DNA of 64,000 nt from positions 1,860,001 to 1,924,000 of the forward strand of contig JBANDB010000014.1 of assembly GCA_037576215.1 (NCBI GenBank). The letters run 5' to 3'. The notes below the pieces were generated by a model. That model saw only the letters and a list, made by a program, of their open reading frames with translations, ran no database searches and was not told where the DNA came from. This stretch comes from Armillaria gallica. Its lineage: Eukaryota; Basidiomycota; Agaricomycetes; Agaricales; Physalacriaceae. Positions 21,487 to 32,500 of this stretch are shown here, piece by piece (positions within the stretch are counted from its first letter, which is position 1; every line of letters begins with the position of its first letter). A program made the position numbers and the translations under genes.

Positions 21487-24354
21487 TTACGACGATGCGT
21501 ATAGTTTTATTACCCCGTCTGCACCAGCACTCGCCATGAAAGGAAGGGAAGGATGGAATTCGACGTCGAGGACACCCTCGCGAGCCTTTTCCCGATGTGT
21601 CGTTATTTCCTGAACGCACGCACGAGATCCCAGTAAGTCCCAGAATCGAATAGAACAGTCATGACTCCCGGAAACGAGAGAAAAGCCTGCGGGATCGATG
21701 GCTAGGGATGTAACACCGTCCAGGTGGGCAAGCATAGAGTGTGTACATTGACCTGAGACACATATCTTAAGGAACTGTCCGAGTATATACATCGAGGGGA
21801 GCATACCTGTGGTGATGTCGAAGATCCTGAAATACTTGTCTTCGTGTGCGGTGACCAGTAATGACATGGTTGGATGTGAGGCTATCCGGTTGACCTGAGT
21901 CGCCGGCGTTCCATCTGTTGAATTGTGAACTCAGCTCGGCTAAACGAATTAGCATAGATTTCCTACCATATGTGCTGTCACTCTGCAGTCGGGAGACTTC
22001 CTTCCCTGTTTCGATCTCAAAGATCTTAACAACCGCGTTTTGATACGCAACGGCGACCTTTTTTAGGTCAGACTTCAGTGCCTCGACTGCTGTGGCACCG
22101 AACTCGGCGTCTTCTTGGAGGCCATCGCTACTCGTGCTCTCCAAGCCAGACCAACCCCAGCTTAGCTTCAGGTGACCACCACGAGTCTGCCTGGTAACAT
22201 CCCACACCTTTACGGCACCTTCGGCACCACAGCTAATGAGGGTTGTTTCATCGCGAACTAGTGCTAGATCCCATACGGCGTCAGTATGTCCAATTAACTC
22301 GCCTCTGGCACGCGTCTCATCGTACGGAGCATACGTCGTGTGCGATGCGGGAGGTAGTGCCCACACCCGTATTGATGAATCTAATGACGCCGAATACAGT
22401 AGACGTTTTGATGGTGAATGTATTAGGCGCGTGATCGCTGCTGAATGTCCGCGAAGGGTAAGCTGAGGCTCCACCTCCGTAGTAGGCCGTGCACTGTGTG
22501 TTCAAAAAATCAAGACCACATGAGTATCAGGAGACGAGACAATGATGAGCATGGACGCACGCAGATGATGCTAGCCCAGCAACATCCATTCGCCATATCT
22601 TTACTGTGCAGTCGTCGCCTCCTGTGGCTAGACACAATTCCGTTGGATGGAAAGCAAGAGCTCGTACGGCGTCCAGGTGACTGCAACAAGATCAGTCTCT
22701 CAGACAAAGGCGGGCTTTTGCACGCGTACTTTCTCAGTGTTCGTTTCGCCTTCCAGATCTTGTTTCCTTCGCCTTCGCCAACTTCCGTTGACTCATCATC
22801 CTCAACGTCGCCATCCTCTTCCTTTAGTTCTTCGTCTTCCAGGTTTCTTCGTTCCCATAGACTTCCATTTCCATTTTGGCCCTCTCTGGCAAGTCTAGCT
22901 TGTTCAGACGCTTCATGTGAAAGCCGAAGTTTCTCCTTCCACTCTCCAGCGTCATCTGGCCGGAATATGGCAGTGAGCTGTCGGGGCTCGGACTCTACTT
23001 CCCGGTCGCTTTCGTTTTGCGTCGCGGGGAGCGGAGCTGGAGGCTGTGAGGGACCTGCTGCCTGCGGTGTAGACTGGGGAATAGAAGGCGGAGGCGAAAT
23101 ATGTTGAGGGAGGATTCCAGACCCAGGGGGGTTATTACGTTCGAGAGGGGGTATCTGTGGCCCTGAAGTTGCTGGCGCAGAAGAAGGACCAGACATGAGA
23201 TTAATGCCATTCAGAAGATTACTGCCATCTGAGGGGAGTATTTTGCGTGGTCGTCCGTTGTATGGAATCTGTTCAAAAGAGGGGACATTTGGTAATGAGA
23301 GTGGCATGGTCGGGTTGTTCAGTAGAGGCCGGTTAGGAAGTGGATTCATTGCTTGAGGTGATGTTAGGTACGAAATTTCTTGAAGACATCTGGGGGTAAC
23401 ATATGAGTCCGGGTGCTCTAAACAGTTTCAGTAATGTCACGCACTGCTTCAAATATTCTCTACTGCGCGCTCTGCTCTTGGGATCACGTCCAGGCGGCGG
23501 CTTTCCAAGGGCAGCCGCTGAGGTTCCAGCTGAGGGTCCGTTGGCCCAATTGGAACCACCCCATGATGTTGGTCTTCCGGAAGTCCCGACGGACGGTGCA
23601 CCGTTGGGAAGGCGAGTATCTGGCAACGGAGAGTCTAGCATAGATCCATAGGGTCAGAAAGGGACAAATTGAATCCACAACGTGCGCACCGTCACTCCTT
23701 GGTGAACTGCCGCTGCTTTCTTCCTTGTGGCTCTGGGCGTCGTCCTTCTGGGAAGACGAGGCGGTCTGGCTCTGAAGAATGGCTAGTTTCGATGAGGGTA
23801 TGGATTGAGATGAGGAACCGGAAAGCTGTTTGGAGCTGGAAAGAGAACCCGAAAATTTGAATGCTACGCGAGTGAGCGGGAGAGCAGCAAGACTGACCGT
23901 TCCAGTCGCAGGGCATATTCGAGCATTTTTATACGACGCATAAGGTCGAGCTTCACATTGTCGAAGGAACGTCGCTCGCCCTCTAGCAGAGCAATTCTGG
24001 CCTGTGAGAGAAGTGAGAAACGCGCCAAAAAAGACACGACCGCCAACGCACCCTCATTTCTGCTCTTTCAATCTCCCACTCGTTACGGTCACGCTCATAT
24101 CTCCTCCATTCTGTCTGCAAAAAGTGTAGTACACTTGAAAGCGTATAATCCTGGCCATTCTGGGGAGGCGGCGGTGGAATGGAATTCTGAGGCCCTTGCT
24201 GTTGCTGCTGCTGTTGGACAGACTGCTGCTGCTGGCTCTGCTGCTGGTTATTAGGCTGGAGACCTTGCAAAGGACCCAACATGGGAAGTTGAATATAATG
24301 AGGGACGGAGGTGGACGAGATATTCTGAGGTGGAGGTGTGATTTTCGAATCCAT
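21487..24354 (-). CDS. PRO11: Striatin, STRIPAK complex scaffold (PRO11/Far8 type)
   Basis: Scaffold of the STRIPAK phosphatase-kinase complex, which governs hyphal fusion, polarity and fruiting in filamentous fungi. The start at 24354 gives [14 protein letters not shown], and a polyglutamine tract follows. Then comes the conserved striatin N-terminal region: [20 protein letters not shown] (caveolin-binding-like start), [19 protein letters not shown] and [19 protein letters not shown] (coiled coil). A Ser/Pro/Gly-rich middle includes REYLKQ and [15 protein letters not shown]. The C-terminal WD40 propeller runs from [16 protein letters not shown] (22680) through [34 protein letters not shown] and [20 protein letters not shown] to [12 protein letters not shown], with the stop at 21487-21489. 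About ten introns are present and every junction I checked kept frame. Confidence 0.93.
24195..24250 (-). repeat. CAG/CAA repeat encoding polyglutamine in striatin
   Basis: An imperfect run of CAG/CAA codons on the minus strand near the striatin N-terminus encodes blocks of Gln interrupted by Ser, Val and Asn. Such tracts vary in length between strains. Confidence 0.75.
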
Positions 24355-24762
24355 GCATCAGTCAAACACTGCCAAACCCGGCGACTACCTCGACCGAGTC
24401 GTTGGACCACAATTAGGGAACGACCAGCCCTTATTCTATAACGAAAAAATAACCTATGCTCATCGTACAAGTCGACGAGGGACCATGCAAAAATATACAG
24501 AACTATTGTCTGTATTTGGAACAGCATGTGTACTGTCTGTACAGTACTGTTCGGTTCGAGCTCTTACTTACGTCCATGCATATGCATGGAACGATAACAC
24601 AACAAGCATAACTCAATGCCGGAAATTTACAAGTCTACATGTAGGCTGACCCTTCGTTTCTGTGTCTAGAATAGCAACGATGCCTTCGTTAACGTTTACT
24701 TCTTGCCAGACCTTTGGACAGGGTCAGTATGTTTTACGGCGGACAGATTACTCCAGGCATGC
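24355..24762. promoter_or_regulatory. Upstream region of striatin with two palindromic elements
   Basis: 408 bases between the striatin start and the TMA7 stop. A perfect 16-base palindrome, CCATGCATATGCATGG, is at 24574-24589. A 7-base inverted repeat, GTACTGT/ACAGTAC with a 4-base spacer, is at 24530-24547; its right part also forms the 10-base palindrome ACAGTACTGT at 24541-24550. These could be dimer binding sites in the striatin promoter. No gene is seen. Confidence 0.4.
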
Positions 24763-25096
24763 TCACTTCTTGATGCCACCGCCGGGGGCTCCCCCTGGAC
24801 ATTATGTTAGAGATAAATTTTCAGCATTCTACTTAGTCGCACGAACCTTTCAGTGCTGTAATTCATGTCAGAATAAACAGATGTCAGTATCGATAGCGAC
24901 ATACCTTTGTCCCGAGCAGCTTTCAAAGCATCTGCTTCTGCCTTCTTCTTTTCCTTGAAGGCGATCTCATCCTCGGTTTCCTCTTTCTTATCCTTCTTTG
25001 GCGCCTGGACGGTGCATCAATGTCAAGGGTTCTGCATTTCTACAGTATTGTATTCACCTTGAGAGGCTTGAGCTTTCCACCTTGTCTGCCTGACAT
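24763..25096 (-). CDS. TMA7: Translation machinery-associated protein 7 (TMA7), with a 9-nt exon
   Basis: Very small, highly basic protein associated with ribosomes in yeast. The start at 25096 gives MSGRQGGKLKPLK. After an intron come APKKDKKEETEDEIAFKEKK and KAEADALKAARDK, and the end reads GGAPGGGIKK with the stop at 24763-24765. Between the last two parts lie 110 bases, too long for a typical intron here. They split neatly into a 49-nt intron (24856-24904), a 9-nt exon CACTGAAAG (24847-24855) and a 52-nt intron (24795-24846, with a CTAAC branch site). The small exon adds Ala-Leu-Lys, giving DKALKGGAPGGGIKK. The usual C-terminal SGKK is absent. The exon is inferred; skipping it also keeps frame. 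Confidence 0.88.
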
Positions 25097-25605
25097 TGCT
25101 TGCTATCCAAGTACAAGAATCGATGAATCGATGAAAGCTTCTGCAAACGGGACATCGATTCCTGAGCCGCACGGCCATAAAACGGCACGTGTTCAGGTGG
25201 CTGTGCAGCATGGGTGAAGCAATGGACGCGTCGCGATTGCGTCGAGAGCATTGATGATAGAACTGGCCAACAAATCCAGAGTCAGAGCGACAATTTGATG
25301 CAAAGAAATGCATGTGTGAAAAGGGTAGGATGTCGAGACTTCGAGGTCAACTGGACGATCTAGTACTCGAGTCCTGCCTATCAATATTAAATTTACTGAT
25401 GCTGACTTCAAGACCACTGAAATTAAGTTAGAATATGCATGAAATCTTCCCGTACCATGCTGTTGAGGCCCTATGTAAGCGCACTATATAGTAACACGAA
25501 AGATCAAAATCCGTACCTCTCGGTACTCCGGGCCGAAAGCTACGGCCCGGAACGTGACGACGCGGTTGCGACAAATCATCGAACCTCTTTGACGGAGATG
25601 GTACG
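25097..25605. promoter_or_regulatory. Divergent promoter of TMA7 and the S9-like hydrolase, with a strong hairpin
   Basis: 509 bases between two start codons. ACTATATAGT (palindrome with a TATA core) is at 25483-25492. A 9-base perfect inverted repeat, TCCGGGCCG/CGGCCCGGA with a 7-base loop, is at 25527-25551. It contains CGG and CCG triplets of the sort recognised by fungal Zn2Cys6 factors, and if transcribed it would form a stable hairpin about 55 bases before the hydrolase start. No gene is seen here. Confidence 0.45.
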
Positions 25606-28600
25606 ATGCTTCCACTCAGTCAGACCGTCTTTTGTTTCGCCAGCATGATGTTGGCATACGCTGCTATACAAAGTACCTTCAGTTCTGAATCCAGTTGGAC
25701 TGTTGAAGTTTCAAAGCATTGGGATGTGAGCATCCAGGATCCAGTGTAGCTGGTACATGCATCTTACCATCTCAAGGTCCTAGGTCCTTTCCCAATGCAA
25801 GCCAGAGAACAACAGTTTATCTCTCCTTCTTTTCCTTTGAATCGTAAGCATCTTTGAACCGTCAACAGGAGCATCAAGGCTGAATTATGCCTAGTGTCAG
25901 AACCAATTGATTTCGCCAAGACTTGGCCATCCTCTTATGCAGATGGCGGTAGGGTTACGTGGAGTTCTGTAAATTTCGAAGACCTCGGCGACCTCGAAAT
26001 ATCATTTCCGGACATAAGGTAGGGGTGTCATACCAGTTCGTAAAGAACACATTAACAGCGTCGTGGAAGGTGGGAATCCCTCCGTGCAACAGAGGGATGG
26101 GCTGCATTGCAACATCACGCTGTGCTTCGCTCTACGTTGACGGTCCACCCTCCCATAAATCCTTCAAAGTCGACTCCTGTTCCGCACCTACTCGTACAGC
26201 TCCTTCAGGGGTCTTATTTTACGATCCTTCCCAAGAACGGAAGAAGAGAACCTCGATGGTACTCTGGAAACATCTATGCAATGGAACGGTCTCTACCTCA
26301 GGCAGTTCCTCTGCCTACACTCCCGTCGAATGATTCCGCGACCCATTACGACATCTTCATAAGCGGGGACTACGAGATTAGATTGTTCGGAGACCCGCAT
26401 ACTCAAGATCATGAAATTCCTGTCCAAAGCATTAGTCTTTCCGTGAAATTTGACGATGCGTTCGGCAGTGTAGTCCGAGAGGCTACACAAGACGTCGTGT
26501 GTGATTTCGTAGACAACTTCGCCTTTGGAGATGCCATTGGCCTTGGGTTGCGAAGCGTCGACGGCTGGTGGACCGTTACAAACGTGTCAACAGGTGCCTC
26601 TTCGGTAAATGACTCATTCTCTAGTGATTTTCAATGCCTTACGTTCCGTCAGGGCTTGACTTTGACTCTTATTCGACCTACTCGAATAGCAGAAGGACAA
26701 ACTCGTATTGTCCCAATTCGTATAACCCAGACACGTCCCTTCAGTCAGGCATTCATCGACCTGAAAATCACACTGACATCAGGTGCTTCTGAGACCATTG
26801 TAACAATCGAGTCCCTCCCAGTGAAGCAACTCTCTGGTTGGACGGAGTCGGTGTATTCCCCCATCAAAGGGACTTATTTCTATGCTAGGTCGATGCCAAC
26901 TACTTTCCTTGCATTGCCGCCCAGGTATGCCGGACCCCCAAAGCCTCCCATATTGGCTCTTCGTACGTGTTCACCTTCGCCACTATCCCATCACTCAAAA
27001 GACATTGCGAAGATGGCGCTGGCGTCGACGTTGTGGACCAGTCGTTCTGGGCTGACGCCTTGCCTAGAAACTCGCATTCTTGGTTTGTCATTCCAACGGG
27101 GAGGTCGCCTTGGGTACGTGGGGCTAATATCCATGTCTCTTTCTTGTTCAGCGTTATCATGCAGGGACTTGATTGGCACGGACCTAGCACAAAAGACGCT
27201 TGGGCGTCTCTTGATGCTCTAGTCACAATTTTGGCGGCCAATACGGTATGGCTTCCTTGGAAGCTTGACTTGAATACCCCAGCTATCGTATTGGGACATT
27301 CTAATGGGGGCCAGGGTGCTTGGTACATTGCATCGAGGTACCCTGATAGGGTTCTTGGAGGTTAGCACCTTTCTTTCGAACTACAGTAGTTCGAGCTCAA
27401 TCATGCTTGCAGTTATCCCTGCTGCAGCATACATCAAATCTCAGTCCTACGTCCCTCTGACGCTCTCGAGGTAAGTGCTTTCCATCCAACGGGTTTTATT
27501 TTACTACAGTCGCTCAGATCTGCCCGCTTTATTGACCCCATTCTGCTCTCCGTATTGGAAACATCCTTAACACCCGATAACAATGATTTATTCTTGACGA
27601 ACTTGATTGACACTCCTGTTCTTGCGATTCACGGGTATGATTGCTAGTACCTTGGTTGGATGTGAAGTGCTCACGACCTGGTAGAGGAAATGACGAGAAT
27701 GTTCCTGTTTGGCATAGTAGAGAAGCAGTTGGTATTTTGGAGACTTGGAACCCAGCTGCCAACGTAACGTTCGTATTTTGCGAGTGTATTTGTCTCTGCC
27801 CCTGATAGTTTCTGTAGATATCGCGAGGACCCTGGCGAAGGCCATTGGTATTCAACCGTATTCAACAATACCCAGGTTACGGCCTTCATAGATGACCTTA
27901 TCGCGTCTTATCCTTCCACCACAGCTCCGTCGAGAAAGTTCACACTATCTGTGTCGGTCCCCGCGGAGAGCGGCTCTTTGCACGGGTGGCGTATCGTTGC
28001 TTTATCTATTCCGGGGAGGTAAAATACATGGTTTTCCTTTCATAGATCAATATCTTGACAATGATTCAGATTAGGACGCCTCCGTGTAGAACGTGCAAGC
28101 GATCTAGCTGTCAGAATTCACACTTCAAATTTGCAAAGGTTTTCAGTCGACACCACCGTATACAATATTTCGACAATCTACGTAGACAACTCGAAGGTGC
28201 ATATCAGTAAGGACAAAGCAGGGATCATACACTTTGAAGCAGTAGAGCAGAAAGTGTGGAAGGTAACGCTGCTTGATGACTCCGTCGTTTGTGACTCACT
28301 ACCTACATAGACATCGAATCACAGTGAGATACAACTATCAGGGCGCATGCAAGCCATCTTGTCATCAGATGGTCCCATTGTACTCGTAATACCAGACGAC
28401 ACTGAGACATACCCTCAAGAGCTCTCAGTCGCACGGCGCATCGCCCATGATCTTGGGCTGTATCATCGGCTAGATACCGAGATAATACGAAGCTCGGAGG
28501 CTTTTGACCCTGATTTTCTGAGCCAGGGAAACATCGTCGCCATCGGGAATGAAGCTTCAGCGTCTTTCATGCAGAACAAAAGAGTACCATTTGAAGCCAA

Positions 28601-29001
28601 AGGTTCTCAAATTCTTCCACGCTATGCGCCCCAACAACCTTTAGATGGGCCTGAAATAGGTGGGATACACATATTATCACCATAGCGTAAACTCAAATCA
28701 GTTTAGGGTTACTATTTCTCCATTCTCATCCTATGAATGCGGATGGCAATATGGTGATGCTACAATCTACGGACGCAGCTGGTTTAGAAAGGGTTGCTCG
28801 GCTTTTCCCAATCCGTACTGGTATCCCTGTACCAGACTGGCTGATCGTTGGACCTCTGGCAGATACCCAGGGTGCTGGAGGTGTGATGGGTGCAGGGTAA
28901 GTTTATTAAAAAGCTCGACATGGTATTCATGCTAACAACCCTGGTGTAGAGTGTGGGGTAGCGATTGGAGCTGGAATGAACCAATGTCATGGACGAGTTG
29001 A
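25606..29001 (+). CDS. Secreted alpha/beta hydrolase, prolyl-oligopeptidase (S9)-like
   Basis: Probable extracellular or secretory-pathway serine hydrolase of about 850 residues. The start at 25606 gives a signal-peptide-like MLPLSQTVFCFASMMLAYAA. Splices then give HWDVLGPFPMQAREQQFISP, SFPLNLSEPIDFAKTWPSSY and WESLRATEGWAALQHHAVLR. The central region is beta-rich (26100-26900). The catalytic domain shows the nucleophile elbow GHSNGGQGAW (27297-27325), an Asp in HGGNDENVPVWHSRE, and a His in DPGEGHWY, making a full Ser-Asp-His triad. A C-terminal domain follows, with IVLVIPDDTETYPQELSVAR, then VARLFPIRTGIPVPDWLIVG, ending GSDWSWNEPMSWTS at 29001. About twelve introns occur and the phases I checked agree. 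Peptidase versus esterase activity cannot be told from sequence. Several NxS/T sites fit secretion. Confidence 0.82.
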
Positions 29002-29544
29002 AAAAAAGAGAAAAGTTTATTTGCAAGTAACGTAAACTATGATACTACTTCAGTGTAATTACGATTCTCGCTACAGACCACTTATCGAGGCCGAATGACG
29101 CACATTATTTGATTTCCGCTACTCGACAGAGTACTATTTGACGCTAGGGCTCATGTACTGATTCTACCAATGATAGCTTTTCGATTAATGTTTTAGGACG
29201 CAGAATGAAGATGTTGAGTCAGAGTGCCATCCACATATATCAAGAAAAATATCAGAACTGAGAAAACAAAGGTAAGGCCCAGGGGATACAGCCCAGTGTT
29301 TCGGAAGAGTGCTGCCCGCCTTTTCCGTCGACGTTATGTAGTGGGGGGACTGCGTCAGCCTAAGCATTTCTAAACTCCGCCCGAATTTGCAAACACTACT
29401 CATCGTGAACAGCGACGTCCACGCTGCTACCTCGACCTTCTCCTTATATATCTCCTCAATCCTGCTACCATTCCTCCTTCAAAAACGGCGACCGGTCACG
29501 GAAACGCTGCTCAACGGCGCTCGGTGACCCCGTCCAGGTCCCAC
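29002..29544. other. Intergenic: hydrolase 3' flank and NOT1 promoter
   Basis: 543 bases. A TATATA element lies near 29444-29450, about 100 bases before the NOT1 start. No RNA gene or repeat is seen. Confidence 0.5.
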
Positions 29545-32500
29545 ATGGACAATCCGCCTACCAGTACGACCAACATCCACACCATCGTCAAAGCCCAGAT
29601 TGTTTTTCTTCTATCGACACTGACTGAGGAAAACTTTGAGCGGAATCAGGTGGAAATACGTTCGGTGCGTTTGTTGTGCTTTTTAGTTGGAATCCTGCCT
29701 CTAATTGGAAGAAATTTCCTACAGCTCTCGGAACAGCATGGAATAGACACCTACCTACATTTCATCCGTCGGTTAATCGTTGCTTCCCAGTCGCGGCTTG
29801 CTGCCGGTCCACCTCCTACCTTTGACGCCTCCACCTCTCTCACTTTTCGACTTCTTGTCCAGGAAACCCAACGTCTCGCACGCGACCCTTTTCTCGCTGA
29901 CCGTTTCCGCGACGGCATCGACAAAGGCGAAGGCGACATCTTCAGGAATTTCGATTTCCTTCGCTTTGTGGACCGTATCGGCCTTCGTCCTCTCGAGCGT
30001 CTCGTTCTTGCTTCGTCCGTGGCGTCCGCCACTCGCAAGGACCTCGCAAGCCAGGCCGTCGCTGTCATAAAATCCGAGCTGAAGGAAGCAGCAGCTACTC
30101 TATATCGCGCAAATCCATCGTTTGACCACGCGGATTTGTCGCCTAACCAGGTGGCTAAGCTGCTGTCGAACTTGCTGTCGGATCTTCCACTGGAATCACC
30201 CATTTTGGATTTTCCTGAGCGGAACGCGCTGATTGTCGCTGCACAGAACAAGTACGGGCAAGAAACGGTAACGCCGATGCTTCATCGCATTCTTCCGTCC
30301 ATAAGGTATGTAGCTTTGGGTGCCGTTTCTCCGTCTAGGAGCTCAATCCCCGTTGCCAGTCTTCCTCCTGGAACCACACCTGTTCAGCTTCTTCTTCAGC
30401 TTGGGCCCGAAATAACCAGTGATCCCGACATTATTCGCTCTCTTTTGGTGCGGTTTGGAATATCGGACACGAGTCCACCGACCGATGCTCAAGTCGTAGA
30501 AATGATGTCGACATTGGCTCGTCATGCGGCAGAAGGTACAACGTTATGTGATGTCTCTTCGCTTGTTAGGGCTCTCTCTTCTTTTGTACGTCGTGATGTT
30601 ATTTTTTAATGTCTCTGTGCTGATATAGACGTCAAGCCTGTCAATATCAGCTGGGCGAATGTCATCAAGTCCTTCGACTGGCCAGACCGCCACGGCGTTG
30701 ACACTGCTACGCTGAAGCTTCTAATAGCCATCCTGCTGAGCTGTCCACGAGACGGCGACCCTCATGCCGTCACCGGATTCTGGTCAACCTGGTTAAACTC
30801 CCTCTATCAACTCCGCCTCCTCGACGCCCTTCTATCCCTCCCTGCCGACACATTTAACTTTGTTCAGCTCCCTGGCCACAGAATAGTCACTGTAGATGAC
30901 GTATCAGTTGCAAGCCCGACCATCAAGGCTCTGGCAGCAAACGTCCAAGGTCACACGTGGAATTCCCTTGAGCTCTTTGAAGTCCTTGTGCGGTTAGCAG
31001 ACTCCGATTCTACCGAGATTAGGAATTGTGTGCGTGAAATGCTTGACAAGGCCATCAAAATCAGTGCAGAGCTTGTTCATATGGGTCTCCTCCAAGTTCC
31101 AGTAAGTGACTTGAACCACCTTCTATTGTCTTATCTCATGTGTTGGCAGGACCAAAATTGGAACGAAATACGCACAGAATATTCGCGTAAACTCCTCACA
31201 ATGTTCCTTGGCGGGCATCCGAATCATCAATTGGTCTTTATGAGGATATGGCAAATAGAACCTACATACCTAACAAGCGCCTTTCGCGATTTCTATCAAG
31301 AAAATCCTCTCAATATCACTCGTATTCTTGACGTGGCACAAGATCTCAAGGTGCGCTTCTCAGTTACAGCTGCAATCTCACAACTCACATCTATAGCAGA
31401 TTTTGGAAGCTCTCCTAGAAGTTCGTCCGTTTGCGTTTGCTCTTGATGTCGCCGCCCTCGCTTCTCGGAGAGAGTATCTGAACCTCGACAAGTGGCTTGC
31501 AGATAATGTGACTAACCATGGGGCAGAGTTCCTGCACGCTGTCGTTGACTTCCTCGAAGACAAGATGGCCAATGAGAGGACAACGCGTATATCAGACCCT
31601 CAAGTGGAAAGTCGTACAATGTCTCTCAGTGCTAGCACAATCACGATCATCCTTCGCGTCCTTCGTAACAGGTTTGTGCTTGTAATTTCTCATCGGAGGC
31701 TTCCTTGCTTATGCCGTATTGTAGCACTAGCCAAATGGACGAAGAGGATCTCCACCGCAGCGTGGAAGTCCGCAATTCATGCCTTCAAATACACCCACGC
31801 CTCATGAGTCTGATCCCCGGCTCTGACGTCGAACCTGGATCCACTGTTGTCAGCTACTCCACCGAGATCGAGGCCGAGGTCGATGGCATCTACAAGCAGA
31901 TGTATGATGAGAACATCACCATCGATGAAGTCATCGCCATGCTGCAACGACACAAAGAGTCCACTAGTACCCGTGACCATGAAGTCTTTTCATGCATGCT
32001 CCATTTCCTATTCGACGAATACAAATTCTTCCAATCATACTATCCTGCTCGCGAGCTGTCAATGACAGGCTACCTTTTTGGTTCATTGATCCAGCACCAG
32101 CTCATTGACTACATTCCACTTGGCATCGCCATTCGCTACGTCCTGGATGCATTGCTCTGTCCACCTGAAACGAACCTTTTCAAGTTTGGCGTTCAGGCCT
32201 TGAATAGGTTCGAGTTCAGACTAGCTGAATGGAGGCCGTTGTGCGAGAAGTTGGTAGAGATTCCCGCGTTAGCCGAAGCTAAGCCAGAACTCATCGCGAG
32301 CATTCAACGGCATCTCGTATCATCATCGGCGGATGGTAGTGTCAACGGGGATATCCGTTCTCTGTCCATTGGCCCTCCCGCTGAACCATTACCCGTTTTT
32401 ACCGCCATCCACCCTGACAACATCGAAGGCCAGGTCGAACAACCACCAGAAGAGTTATCTGACAAAATCCTCTTTATTGTTAATAACTTGGCTCCAACTA

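Noticed and set aside
22445..23107. 220-codon open frame on the plus strand
   Set aside because: Antisense to striatin exons encoding conserved sequence; Ser/Phe-rich and without start context or domain.
24551..24563. GGTTCGAG resembling a tRNA B box
   Set aside because: No acceptor stem, D arm or anticodon arm could be built around it on either strand.
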